A stretch of 59,221 nucleotides of DNA from 2-12-FULL-60-19 sp041483675. GTDB taxonomy: Bacteria; Desulfobacterota; Binatia; UBA9968. The stretch covers positions 1-59,221 of the forward strand of contig JBGPGE010000016.1 in the NCBI GenBank assembly GCA_041483675.1, written 5' to 3'. The notes beneath the pieces were generated by a model, which searched no databases, was not told the origin of the DNA, and saw only the letters and a list, made by a program, of their open reading frames with translations. The stretch's first letter is position 1. Each line of letters opens with the position of its first letter. The translations under genes were made by a program, and so were the position numbers. This document shows positions 24,255-31,965 of this stretch, piece by piece.

Positions 24255-24707
24255 TCAAGGTTCAAACTCAACCGGTTCCAGTCCATGACGTCTCATCAGG
24301 GCACGCTCCTCCTCCGGTGTAGGCGGCTCCGTTTTACCCCACAAGGCTTGAAGCTCCACAAAATATGCGTCCGCGGCGGGCGCATGGACGATTAGAAGTC
24401 TGGCTGGAGATTCACCGGAATTTCCGAACGTGTGAGCGATTCCGCCCGGCACAAGAGCCCAGAACCCCGGCCCACCGACGCGACTTTGGGCCCCAACGAC
24501 GAATTCGATCGACCCTTCCAAGACATAAAAGCCCTCAGGACCTTGGTGCCTGTGCGGTTGTGGCCTTTGGTTGCTCACGGGTAGCTCGCGTTCCATCAGG
24601 CTGAAGGCGCCGCCTGTGGTCTTGGCGACTGCCTTGAATACCATCGAACTCCCACGAGCACTTAGCGCAATGCCTTGACCCGGTTCGGAAAAAATTTCTT
24701 GCTCCAT
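24255..24707 (-). CDS. Cupin-domain protein
   Basis: About 150 residues from the ATG at 24707; an ATG at 24722 is an alternative, and the frame is open to 24812. The cupin core shows PHRHQGPEGFYVLEG and a second histidine in IAHTFGN, giving a probable metal site. Single-domain cupins of this kind act as dioxygenases, isomerases or small-molecule binders. Nothing nearby decides between these. GGGGGAG precedes the start. Confidence 0.8.
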   Translation of the reverse strand: MEQEIFSEPGQGIALSARGSSMVFKAVAKTTGGAFSLMERELPVSNQRPQPHRHQGPEGFYVLEGSIEFVVGAQSRVGGPGFWALVPGGIAHTFGNSGESPARLLIVHAPAADAYFVELQALWGKTEPPTPEEERALMRRHGLEPVEFEP

Positions 24708-24847
24708 CACTCCCCCTGTCATAGCTAGGGTCAGCCCAGCCCTTGTCTCTCGCATCATTGCCCGCCAATCGGCTGATCGTAGCGTAGTGGAGGTCCAGCA
24801 CATCTGCAACATCTCTCCGGCAACCCGTCAAGCGTTTTGTTTGCGGC

Positions 24848-25879
24848 TTGATCTGTCGGATGTTTGATGTTATCGGGAACGACGTGCAGATCGATATTGA
24901 ATTCAATTCCGGCGCGCAGTTGCCGATGGATGCAATACCTCAACTCGCTCAGTTAGCGGAAGAGCACGGCTTTGCCTGCGCGTGGGGTGGCGAGGCGAAC
25001 AACAAAGATCCCACGGTGATGCTGTCGGCGATCGCCGCGGTCACCAAGCGCCTTCAGGTCGGCTCGGCGGTCTATCACATTCTCGGCCGCACGCCGGCGA
25101 CGCTCGCGTTGCAGGCGGCGGGGCTCGATGAGTTATCCGGCGGTCGATTTCTCCTCGGACTCGGCGTGTCGAATCCGACCATCGCCAGATGGCACGGTGT
25201 TCCGAGCGATCATCCCTTGGGGCGGGTCAAGGAATATCTGGAAATCGTAAATCGGGCGATGCAAGGAGAGAAGCTCAATTTCGAAGGCAAGTATTTTTCG
25301 TCGCAGGCGTTCAAGATGGCCTTCAAGCCGTCAGGCAGGAAGGTTCCGATCTACCTCGCGGCCTTCGGCCCGAAGATGAGCCGGCTGGCGGGCGCGGCCA
25401 CAGACGGCGTTATGATCAACATGGCCAATCCGGGGGAGGTCCGCCGCATCGTGGAAGATGTCCGGCAGGGCGCCAACGAAGCCGGCAAAAACTTCGACGA
25501 GCTGGAGATCATCTGTAAAATCCGCTGCTCGGTGGCGAAGGACTATGCCGCGGCGCGCGAGGCGCTGAGCCACGCGCTGACTTACTATGCGCTCGCCGAT
25601 TACTATCGGGTTCTCTTGACCCGCATGGGATTCGGCGCCGAGGTCGAGGCGATGCGCGCGGCGTGGCGCTCCGGCGGCTTTCACGCAGCCAGGGCTTTGA
25701 TTTCGGACCGGCTGTTCGCCGGGCTGCCGCTGGTGCCAGCGACCTCCGTGGCAGAGATCAAGGAGAAGATCAAACCCTATGGGGACGCGGGCGCCACACG
25801 GATCATCCTGCCCTATGTGGCGGCGTCCGAAGAAACCGAGATGGTCGACGAACTGAGAGATTTTATCAGCGCGTGGTGA
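24848..25879 (+). CDS. LLM-class flavin-dependent oxidoreductase
   Basis: About 343 residues. The start is uncertain between ATG 24848, ATG 24860 and a later GTG near 24881, where family similarity begins (VQIDIEFNSG). The luciferase-like TIM barrel has the segments AVYHILGRTPATLALQAAGL, GGRFLLGLGVSNP and PIYLAAFGPKMSRLAGAATD (flavin or F420 phosphate site). These enzymes oxidise or mono-oxygenate small molecules with F420H2 or FMNH2. Substrate unknown. Confidence 0.85.
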   Translation: MICRMFDVIGNDVQIDIEFNSGAQLPMDAIPQLAQLAEEHGFACAWGGEANNKDPTVMLSAIAAVTKRLQVGSAVYHILGRTPATLALQAAGLDELSGGRFLLGLGVSNPTIARWHGVPSDHPLGRVKEYLEIVNRAMQGEKLNFEGKYFSSQAFKMAFKPSGRKVPIYLAAFGPKMSRLAGAATDGVMINMANPGEVRRIVEDVRQGANEAGKNFDELEIICKIRCSVAKDYAAAREALSHALTYYALADYYRVLLTRMGFGAEVEAMRAAWRSGGFHAARALISDRLFAGLPLVPATSVAEIKEKIKPYGDAGATRIILPYVAASEETEMVDELRDFISAW

Positions 25880-25906
25880 CGCAGCGGGTTGAATCGTGTA
25901 ACGTGC

Positions 25907-25986
25907 CGTCATTCCGGCCAAGCTCGCGGTAGCGGGCGCGAGCCGGAATCCAGAAAGACTGGATTCCCGCTTTCGCGGGAATGACG
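25907..25986. repeat. Palindromic dispersed repeat, copy A
   Basis: Terminal arms CGTCATTCC (25907-25915) and GGAATGACG (25978-25986) pair perfectly. Inside are GCCGGAATCCAG and GGATTCCCGC units. It is nearly the same as copy B at 26453 and shares ends with the elements at 10902 and 16982. It lies between the LLM and Rid genes. Confidence 0.85.
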
Positions 25987-26017
25987 CGAGGAGCAGAGCG
26001 CCCATTGAGAGGGGATT

Positions 26018-26419
26018 ATGCCGTTTGAGTTGCTGAATCCGCAAGGACTGGAAAAGCCGGTCGGTTACGCGCACGTCGCCAAGATCACCGGCGGGAAAAT
26101 CGTTTACGTCGCCGGGCAGGCGCCGTTCGACGCCGATGGCGCGGTGGTGGGGAAGGACGACTTTGCCCGCCAATTTCGTCAGGTGATGCACAATCTGAAG
26201 CTGGCCGTCGAGGGGGCAGGGGGAAAGCCGACTCAGTTTGCCGTGCTGACCATGTACCTGACCGACCTGCCGGCCTATCTTGCCGCCAAGAAAGAAATTG
26301 GCGCCGCCTATCGCGAAGTTTTCGGCAAATATTTCCCGGCGATCACGCTGGTCGAGGTCAAGAGCCTCTATCATGCGGACTGTATGGTCGAGATTTCCGG
26401 AATTGCGGTGGTGGACTAA
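26018..26419 (+). CDS. Rid-family (YjgF/YER057c/UK114) protein
   Basis: A 133-residue protein with the Rid fold: KIVYVAGQAPFDADGAVVG, DFARQFRQVMHNLKLAVEGA and the C-terminal strand VEVKSLYHADCMVEISG. The arginine that RidA needs for enamine/imine deamination, normally two residues after the VEV strand, is replaced by serine here. The protein is therefore probably not a classic RidA and may belong to a subfamily with another reaction. GAGAGGGGATT gives a good ribosome binding site. It stands between two near-identical palindromic repeats. Confidence 0.85.
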   Translation: MPFELLNPQGLEKPVGYAHVAKITGGKIVYVAGQAPFDADGAVVGKDDFARQFRQVMHNLKLAVEGAGGKPTQFAVLTMYLTDLPAYLAAKKEIGAAYREVFGKYFPAITLVEVKSLYHADCMVEISGIAVVD

Positions 26420-26452
26420 CGGGACGTCAAAGAATCTGTGGATTGTTTTAAA

Positions 26453-26534
26453 CGTCATTCCGGCCAACCCCCGCGAAAGCGGGCGACGAGCCGGAATCCA
26501 GACAGACTGGATTCCCGTTGTCGCGGGAATGACG
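26453..26534. repeat. Palindromic dispersed repeat, copy B
   Basis: Arms CGTCATTCC (26453-26461) and GGAATGACG (26526-26534) pair perfectly. An inner pair CCCGCGAAAGCGGG forms its own hairpin near 26469. It is a near copy of the element at 25907, with which it brackets the Rid gene. GACGCAGCGGGT follows it at 26534-26545 and also precedes copy A at 25878-25889. Confidence 0.85.
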
Positions 26535-26739
26535 ACGCAGCGGGTAGCTCGATCCTGAATCCTTTATCTAACTTGCGAGACGGGGCACTCGACTGTCATG
26601 CTTCTGACGCTCCAGGTGGCTCCTTTTGGCGCAAGCCTGGGCAAAATCATTCCAAATTCCGGCAGTGGATGTCCAAACCGGGTACTCGTTTCCGCCTATT
26701 TACCAAAGCCCTCCTCGGTATTTCGCCTAGTTAGGAGTT

Positions 26740-26755
26740 TGGCATCGGGATTGCT
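26740..26755 (+). promoter_or_regulatory. Sigma54-type -24/-12 promoter sequence
   Basis: TGGCATCGGGATTGCT matches the consensus TGGCAC-N5-TTGCW at all but one fixed position, with the correct spacing between the GG and GC dinucleotides. The expected start point is near 26766, only a few bases before the ATG at 26769, so the transcript would have almost no leader. No enhancer-binding regulator gene is nearby. Confidence 0.45.
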
Positions 26756-26768
26756 TTAAACAAGAGTC

Positions 26769-26966
26769 ATGAACCAGCTGCAAACTCTGAGAAAATCTCC
26801 GGCGCTCGACGGCTTTGAAACTCCGACCCTGGATGAGATCGTTTGCCTTTGGGAGTCGTTTCGGGGTAGCGGTCTCGAGGCCGAAGAGGCGTGGAATGCG
26901 ATCGTCGCCGGAATGGCGTTGGAAATCGCCTTTCCCCGGCGGAGCGTAACTCGAACGGAACAATAG
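26769..26966 (+). CDS. Hypothetical small protein
   Basis: A 65-residue open frame (MNQLQTLRKSPALDGF...). It is acidic in the middle (TLDEIVCLWESFRGSGLEAE), helical by composition, and has no signal peptide or membrane segment. There is no clear Shine-Dalgarno sequence. A sigma54-like promoter sequence just upstream is the main reason to take it seriously. I recognise no family. Confidence 0.3.
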   Translation: MNQLQTLRKSPALDGFETPTLDEIVCLWESFRGSGLEAEEAWNAIVAGMALEIAFPRRSVTRTEQ

Positions 26967-26993
26967 CAGGCGCGACGCGCTACAGAGAAGGCA

Positions 26994-27995
26994 TTACTGC
27001 TTATAGAGCTTGTCGATAAAGCCGCTCTTCTCCAAATCCCGCACAATGCTATCGTCCACGATGTCGTCCAGTTTCAGGGTGGCGCCCGGTTTGCGCGCCA
27101 AAGCTTCCTGAATCTGCGCTTCCATTCCGGGCCGTGTCACCAGCGGCACTCTGTCATAGAGCTTCGCCATCGCGTCGTAGGCGCTTTCCAGATAGCCTTC
27201 GTTCGTTATCCTGCTATTTTTCGCGATGCTCTTCTTGCTCTCTTCTTTGTGGGTTTTAAAAAAGTGGGCCGCTTCGATCAGCGCCATCACGCCCTTGCGC
27301 ACCGTGTCCCGGTTCTTTGTGAGATAGCTTTTCGTCGTATTCGCGCAGATGTAGGGGAAATCGAAACGCTTCTTAAAGTCGGCGGTGCTGGTGAGAATCC
27401 GGTGCGGCATGCCCTTCGCCAACTGGATCATCCCCGGCGGAGAGGGAAAACCGACGATCCTGCCGGTGCGGAACGCGGCGGCCCGCTCCGGCGCGCCGCC
27501 GACCTGGAGAATAGGGACGTCTTTGTTCGGCTCCAAGCCAAGCGCCCGGATGAGCGCTTGAGCTGCGGTGTCGGAGGCGCTCCCGACGCGGCTGATGCCG
27601 ATGCTCTTCCCTTTGAGGTCTTCAGGCGACTTGATCGACTCGCTGACCACCAGCTCGTAGGGAAGCGTATTGATGTAGCAGGCGACGACGAGCAGATTAC
27701 CGCCTGCCACGACGGCGCTGGCGGTGCCGCTGCCCGACGCGTTGGCGATCTGCATATCGCCGGCGAGAAGACTGGCGATGCTGATCGGCGTGGATTGGAT
27801 AAAGACAAGATCTACATCCAGGCCATGTTTCTTGTAGAGGCCGTGGTCCTGCGCCACGTAATAAATCGCGTTGCTGGCGTCGACCGAGCTATAGGACACT
27901 CTGATCTTCTCCTGGCCTTGCGCAGGGTTCAATCCAAAAAGCGCCAGAACAAAAATCTGGCTTGCGATCAGTAAAGTCCTGCATCGGTTTTTCAT
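26994..27995 (-). CDS. ABC transporter substrate-binding protein, NMT1/SsuA type
   Basis: About 333 residues from the ATG at 27995 (MKNRCRTLLIASQIFVLALF), preceded by AGAGGTG; the frame is open further up, but only this start gives a signal peptide. The mature protein begins near QEKIRVSYSSVDASN and has the NMT1/THI5-like pattern IYYVAQDHGLYKKHGLDVDL and GKSIGISRVGSASDTAAQAL. Family ligands are sulfonates, nitrate or pyrimidine precursors. No cognate permease or ATPase is beside it, which is common in these lineages. Confidence 0.88.
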   Translation of the reverse strand: MKNRCRTLLIASQIFVLALFGLNPAQGQEKIRVSYSSVDASNAIYYVAQDHGLYKKHGLDVDLVFIQSTPISIASLLAGDMQIANASGSGTASAVVAGGNLLVVACYINTLPYELVVSESIKSPEDLKGKSIGISRVGSASDTAAQALIRALGLEPNKDVPILQVGGAPERAAAFRTGRIVGFPSPPGMIQLAKGMPHRILTSTADFKKRFDFPYICANTTKSYLTKNRDTVRKGVMALIEAAHFFKTHKEESKKSIAKNSRITNEGYLESAYDAMAKLYDRVPLVTRPGMEAQIQEALARKPGATLKLDDIVDDSIVRDLEKSGFIDKLYKQ

Positions 27996-28035
27996 CGTTT
28001 CACCTCTGCGATTTTTCGGCCCGGAATCGGGCATG

Positions 28036-28524
28036 CTAGGTTTGGTTGGCCTGCGGGTCGGCGCGAGCGACAAGATCGAGAAGGGTGTCGGTGTGAGGAT
28101 GCTGGGAGGCCGCGACCTCGCTCAGCAGTTCGGCGAGCTCCGGTCTCTCGTCGCCCAGCAGGGTCGCCTGGTCGAAAAAATCGGTTTCCAGAGCTTTCTG
28201 ATCCTGCAAATCCTGCACGACGCGCTCCCAGTGATTTCGCGCCGATCTTACCTCACGAGAGGGCTCGTCAACGGCCGCTCCCAGCCTGACGATCCTCTCC
28301 CGCAGGCGGCCGGCGCTCGCGCGTTTTTCCGCCGCCATTTGACGCAGGCGCGCGGCGAATTGAGGATAAGGCGCCTTCTCCGCATGGTCGTCCAACTGCC
28401 TTGCAAGGGCGCATAAGCGACGATAACTGCGCTTCACGACGTCGATCGGGTCCGATCGCTCGGCTTCACCGTTTTGCCGGCCGCATCGGGAAAGCGAACA
28501 AAGCCGTTTCAAGAATTCGAGCAT
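28036..28524 (-). CDS. Hypothetical helical protein
   Basis: A 162-residue, almost entirely helical, charged protein. Four long amphipathic helices (for example DVVKRSYRRLCALARQLDDH and FFDQATLLGDERPELAELLS) with scattered E and H residues recall ferritin-like four-helix bundles, but no ExxH iron motif pair is clear. There is no signal peptide. It is divergent from rpoZ. Function not assigned. Confidence 0.6.
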   Translation of the reverse strand: MLEFLKRLCSLSRCGRQNGEAERSDPIDVVKRSYRRLCALARQLDDHAEKAPYPQFAARLRQMAAEKRASAGRLRERIVRLGAAVDEPSREVRSARNHWERVVQDLQDQKALETDFFDQATLLGDERPELAELLSEVAASQHPHTDTLLDLVARADPQANQT

Positions 28525-28647
28525 CCGATTTGCCTCTGGGGTGGAAGATAGAGTGGCGTAAGGACCTTGTCAAGCGTGTAGCTTAGATCGCGCGTGCTTG
28601 ACTGTCGGCGGAAAATCTGTTGAACTAAACAGAATTGAGGTGACTGT

Positions 28648-28851
28648 ATGGCCCGTATCACCGTAGAAGATTGTCTCGCGAAAATTCCCAACCGTTTTGA
28701 GTTGATCGGGATCGCCTCCAGGCGGGCGAGGCAGTTGTTTAAGGGCGCCAAGCCGCTGACCGAGTGCGATAACCGAGAGGTGGTTGTGGCTCTGCGAGAG
28801 ATCGCGGAGGGGCAGGTGAGAAAAGGCTCCAAAGAACTCAAGCCGGTATAG
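28648..28851 (+). CDS. rpoZ: RNA polymerase omega subunit
   Basis: A 67-residue protein with the omega signature MARITVEDCLAKIPNRFEL, the RRARQL helix and the NREVVVALREIAEG segment. It is slightly short but complete for the family. Omega supports assembly of the beta-prime subunit. GAGGTGA lies 5 bases before the ATG. It precedes rpoH by 175 bases on the same strand. Confidence 0.95.
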   Translation: MARITVEDCLAKIPNRFELIGIASRRARQLFKGAKPLTECDNREVVVALREIAEGQVRKGSKELKPV

Positions 28852-29026
28852 CCGCGTTCCATTTTTTCCCAGCGCCATTCCAAACCTGCGACGTTTCTCC
28901 AGTGCCTCTTCGGCTTCGTTCCTCATTGCTTGAAACGAGCGGTGGAACCGGGTAAATTTCCCTATGTCGAGGTCGGTTCCTCCTTCTGTGGCGCAGCCCG
29001 TCTAAGGCCGCTGCAGAGAGCATCCC

Positions 29027-29980
29027 ATGTCCAAAGCCAAGCGCGATCCTGAAGAAGAGACCCCGCGGGACGATCCCTATCGAGAGATCGACCTTACCGA
29101 GGCGGGGGATTCTTCCGCCAAGGCCCTCGTTCCGTTCGACGCGCTGCAAAGATATCTCGCGGAAATTCGCCGCTATCCTCTCCTGAGCCGCGAGGAAGAG
29201 CACCGCATCGCGGTGGAGTACAAACAGTTCGGCAACCTTGAGGCCGCCTACAAACTGGTGACGTCGAACTTAAGGCTCGTGGTGATGATCGCCAGGGAGT
29301 ACCAGCGGGCATTTCGCAGCCTCCTCGATCTGATTCAAGAGGGCAACATCGGCCTCATGGAGGCGGTGAAAAACTTCGACCCCTATCGCGGCATCCGCTT
29401 TCCTTCCTACGCGGTGTGGTGGATTCGGGCCTATATTCTCCGCTACCTCATCAACAACTGGCGCATGGTCAAGATCGGCACCACTCAGGCGCAGCGCAAG
29501 CTCTTTTTCAATCTTCAGAAGGAGAAGGAGAGGCTGGAGGCCGAAGGTTTCGCTCCGGGCCCGAAGCTGCTGGCGCAGCGGTTGAACGTCAAAGAAGGAG
29601 AAGTGGTGGAGATGGAGCAGCGGCTGGCGGGCCGCGATCTCTCGACCGATGCGCCGGTCGGGGGCGAGGAGGAGGTGACGCTGCTGAGTTTTCTGGCGGA
29701 TCAGAAAGAGACGCCGGAGGAGCATTTCGCCGGCGTCGAGCACCGGCGGATCTTGAGCGAAAAGATCGAAGAGTTCTCCAAAGGATTGAAGGACAAAGAG
29801 CTGGTGATCTTCCGCGAGCGGCTGCTCAACGAAGAGCCGCTCACCCTCAGGGAGATCGGCGCGCGCTACGGCATCAGCCGGGAGCGCGTGCGCCAAATCG
29901 AGGAGCGGGTCAAGAAAAAACTCAAAGACTATCTTGGGCCAGACTTCAAAGAGGCCAAAGACACGGCAACCGGCGCCTGA
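29027..29980 (+). CDS. rpoH: RNA polymerase sigma factor, RpoH (sigma32) type
   Basis: A 317-residue group-3 sigma factor. Region 2 reads LQRYLAEIRRYPLLSREEE, then LVTSNLRLVVMIAREY and EGNIGLMEAVKNFDPYRGIR. Region 2.4 has FPSYAVWWIRAYILRYLINN. The KIGTTQAQRKLFFNLQKEK stretch after region 2.4 is the RpoH box. Region 4 has TLREIGARYGISRERVRQIE. It should direct the heat-shock regulon. No ROSE-type leader was recognised in the short upstream gap. Confidence 0.92.
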   Translation: MSKAKRDPEEETPRDDPYREIDLTEAGDSSAKALVPFDALQRYLAEIRRYPLLSREEEHRIAVEYKQFGNLEAAYKLVTSNLRLVVMIAREYQRAFRSLLDLIQEGNIGLMEAVKNFDPYRGIRFPSYAVWWIRAYILRYLINNWRMVKIGTTQAQRKLFFNLQKEKERLEAEGFAPGPKLLAQRLNVKEGEVVEMEQRLAGRDLSTDAPVGGEEEVTLLSFLADQKETPEEHFAGVEHRRILSEKIEEFSKGLKDKELVIFRERLLNEEPLTLREIGARYGISRERVRQIEERVKKKLKDYLGPDFKEAKDTATGA

Positions 29981-30103
29981 GCGGCGGCGCCGGCCCTTCG
30001 GCAAGACTGCCTGGCGGCTCTCTCTCCACCAAAACAGCGCCCTCCGCTTGCCAGTTGGAAAGGCATTTGATAGCAAGGAAACAGCTGGGGAGGGCAATGC
30101 GCC

Positions 30104-30556
30104 TTGCGATTTGAAAAAGAGATAGAGATCGTTAATTCGAAAGAGAACGTCTGGCGGTTCTTGTGGGATGTCGACCGCTTCATCGCCTGCGTGCCGGGTT
30201 GTAAAGAGGCGAGCACGGTGGAGCCCGGAAAACAGTACGCCGCGACGATGGTGGAGAAGGTCGGCCCCTTCCGCGTGTCGTTCCCGCTGCGGATCGACGT
30301 CGTGGAAAGCCGTGAGCTGGCTTACATCAAAGCGCTGGCCGCCGGCAGCGACAACGCGGTCGGGAGCCGACTGAAAGTGGAGCTGGAAGTCGGTCTCAAG
30401 GGAGACGGTAACCGCACCGTCCTCTCGCTCGCCGCCTCGGTCGATGTTCTCGGCAAGCTCGCTACTCTGGGCCACAGCATCATCAAACGCAAAGCGGATC
30501 AGGTCATGGAGGAGTTTGCGCAAGCGTTAAAGCAAAAGCTGGAAGGAGCCGCGTAG
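30104..30556 (+). CDS. coxG: CoxG-like SRPBCC protein
   Basis: A 150-residue START/SRPBCC-fold protein starting at a TTG (30104) with GGGGAGGG ten bases upstream. The sequence KENVWRFLWDVDRFIACVPG followed by GC-KEAS is typical of CO dehydrogenase subunit G. CoxG proteins help recruit or mature molybdenum hydroxylases at the membrane; here the usual hydrophobic C-terminal anchor is missing. It is 2 bases from coxM. Confidence 0.85.
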   Translation: MRFEKEIEIVNSKENVWRFLWDVDRFIACVPGCKEASTVEPGKQYAATMVEKVGPFRVSFPLRIDVVESRELAYIKALAAGSDNAVGSRLKVELEVGLKGDGNRTVLSLAASVDVLGKLATLGHSIIKRKADQVMEEFAQALKQKLEGAA

Positions 30557-30558
30557 CC

Positions 30559-31419
30559 ATGCTCAGACGATTCCGTTTAGAGGAGCCGGACACGATTCAA
30601 GCCGCGTCCGATTTGCTGGTTCGCTTCGGCGATGCGGCCCGTCTCTATGCCGGCGGCACGGAGCTGTTGTTGGTGATGAAGGAAGGACTGGTCCGCTACG
30701 AGCGGCTGATCAACATCAAGCAGATACCGAATCTGAACCAAGTTAAGTTGGAGAACGGCGCGATCTCCATCGGAGCGCTGGCGACCCACCGGGAACTAAC
30801 CGTCTCGCCGGCGCTCCGCGAAAGTCTCCCGGCGTTCGTCCAAATGGAAAACAACGTCGCCAACATTCGCGTGCGCGAGGTCGGGACGATCGGCGGCAAT
30901 CTGTGCTTCGCCGAGCCGCACGCCGATCCCGGAACGCTCCTTCTGGTGTTAGGCGCAGGGCTGATCGCGGCGAAAAAGACCGGGCAGCGAGAGATTCCGG
31001 TCGAGAACTTTTTTCGCGACGCCTATGAGACCTGTCTTGAATCGGACGAGCTGCTTACGGAGATTCGGATTCCGCGGACCTCCGCCGGCGGAGTGGCTTA
31101 CCTGAAATTCGGCTACCTGGAGCGGCCGAGCGTCGGCGTCGCGGTGCGCGTGGAGCTTGGCGGCGGCGGAAAGTCGATAGCCGAAGCGCGTATCGCCGTC
31201 GGCTGTGCCGGTCCCGCTCCGAAAAGGGTCGAAGAGGCCGAAGCGCTGCTCAAGGGGAAGTCGATCGAGGAAGCGACGCGCTTGATCGAAGAAGCCGGCG
31301 GGATCGCGGGGCGCGCCAGCCAGGCGATCAGCGATCTGCACGGCTCACAGGAATATAAGGAACATATCGTCCAGGTGCTCGTGAAACGCGCGTTTCAGCA
31401 AGCCGTCCAGAAGAGTTGA
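30559..31419 (+). CDS. FAD-binding medium subunit of a molybdenum hydroxylase (CoxM/CutM type)
   Basis: A 286-residue xanthine dehydrogenase-family FAD subunit. The FAD sites are ARLYAGGTELLLVMKEG (about 30-46) and VGTIGGNLCFAEPHADP (about 111-127). A CO-dehydrogenase-type C-terminal domain follows (RIAVGCAGPAPKRVEEAE). It passes electrons from the 2Fe-2S subunit to FAD. The molybdopterin large subunit gene is absent on both sides, so the substrate (CO, aromatic or other) cannot be named. Confidence 0.9.
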   Translation: MLRRFRLEEPDTIQAASDLLVRFGDAARLYAGGTELLLVMKEGLVRYERLINIKQIPNLNQVKLENGAISIGALATHRELTVSPALRESLPAFVQMENNVANIRVREVGTIGGNLCFAEPHADPGTLLLVLGAGLIAAKKTGQREIPVENFFRDAYETCLESDELLTEIRIPRTSAGGVAYLKFGYLERPSVGVAVRVELGGGGKSIAEARIAVGCAGPAPKRVEEAEALLKGKSIEEATRLIEEAGGIAGRASQAISDLHGSQEYKEHIVQVLVKRAFQQAVQKS

Positions 31420-31446
31420 GAGAGAGCTGGAGCGGAGAGGCAAACG

Positions 31447-31965
31447 ATGGCAACGGCAAGTTCAAGAAGAGCCGAGCGGCAAACTATCGCGCTTTCGTTC
31501 ACGGTCAACGGAAGAGATTACGATCTCGACGTGGAGCCGCAGGAGCTGCTGCTCGACGTGATTCGCGACCGCCTGGGGCTGACGGGCGCCAAGCGCTCTT
31601 GCGACGTCCAGGTATGCGGGGCCTGCACGCTCTTGCTGGACGGCCGGCCGGTCAGCGCGTGCACGCTGCCCGCCTTTGAAGCCAGGGGAAAGAAGGTTCT
31701 GACGATCGAAGGCTTGGCGGAAAACGGCACGCTGCATCCGTTACAGCAGGCCTTTATCGAGCACGGCGGCTTTCAATGCGGCTTTTGCACGCCGGGCATG
31801 ATCCTGACGGCCAAACTCCTGCTCGACGAAAATCCCGACCCGACGGAAGAAGAACTCAAACACTTCATGCACGGCAACATCTGCCGCTGCACCGGATATA
31901 AAAAGATCGTCGAGTCGATCTTGGCCGCGGCGAAAAAGATGCGCGCCGCCGCTCGCAAGGCCTAA
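31447..31965 (+). CDS. 2Fe-2S small subunit of a molybdenum hydroxylase (CoxS/CutS type)
   Basis: A 172-residue protein. The plant-ferredoxin-type cluster uses C52, C57, C60 and C72 (SCDVQVCGACTLLLDG). The second cluster uses C111, C114, C146 and C148 (QCGFCTPGMI and GNICRCTGY). It lies 27 bases after coxM. Its last 4 bases overlap the end of the convergent ubiD gene, so no large-subunit gene can follow in this operon. Confidence 0.93.
   Translation: MATASSRRAERQTIALSFTVNGRDYDLDVEPQELLLDVIRDRLGLTGAKRSCDVQVCGACTLLLDGRPVSACTLPAFEARGKKVLTIEGLAENGTLHPLQQAFIEHGGFQCGFCTPGMILTAKLLLDENPDPTEEELKHFMHGNICRCTGYKKIVESILAAAKKMRAAARKA

Larger units (their letters stand above)
26420..26768. other. 349-base gap with repeat copy B and a sigma54-like site
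   Basis: The first part holds palindromic repeat copy B. From 26536 to 26739 I see no convincing coding sequence or RNA. A sigma54-type promoter sequence lies at its right end (26740-26755), ahead of a small open frame. Confidence 0.6.

Noticed and set aside
29270..30523. A 417-codon minus-strand frame opposite rpoH and coxG
   Set aside because: Antisense to two recognised genes, with no family resemblance.
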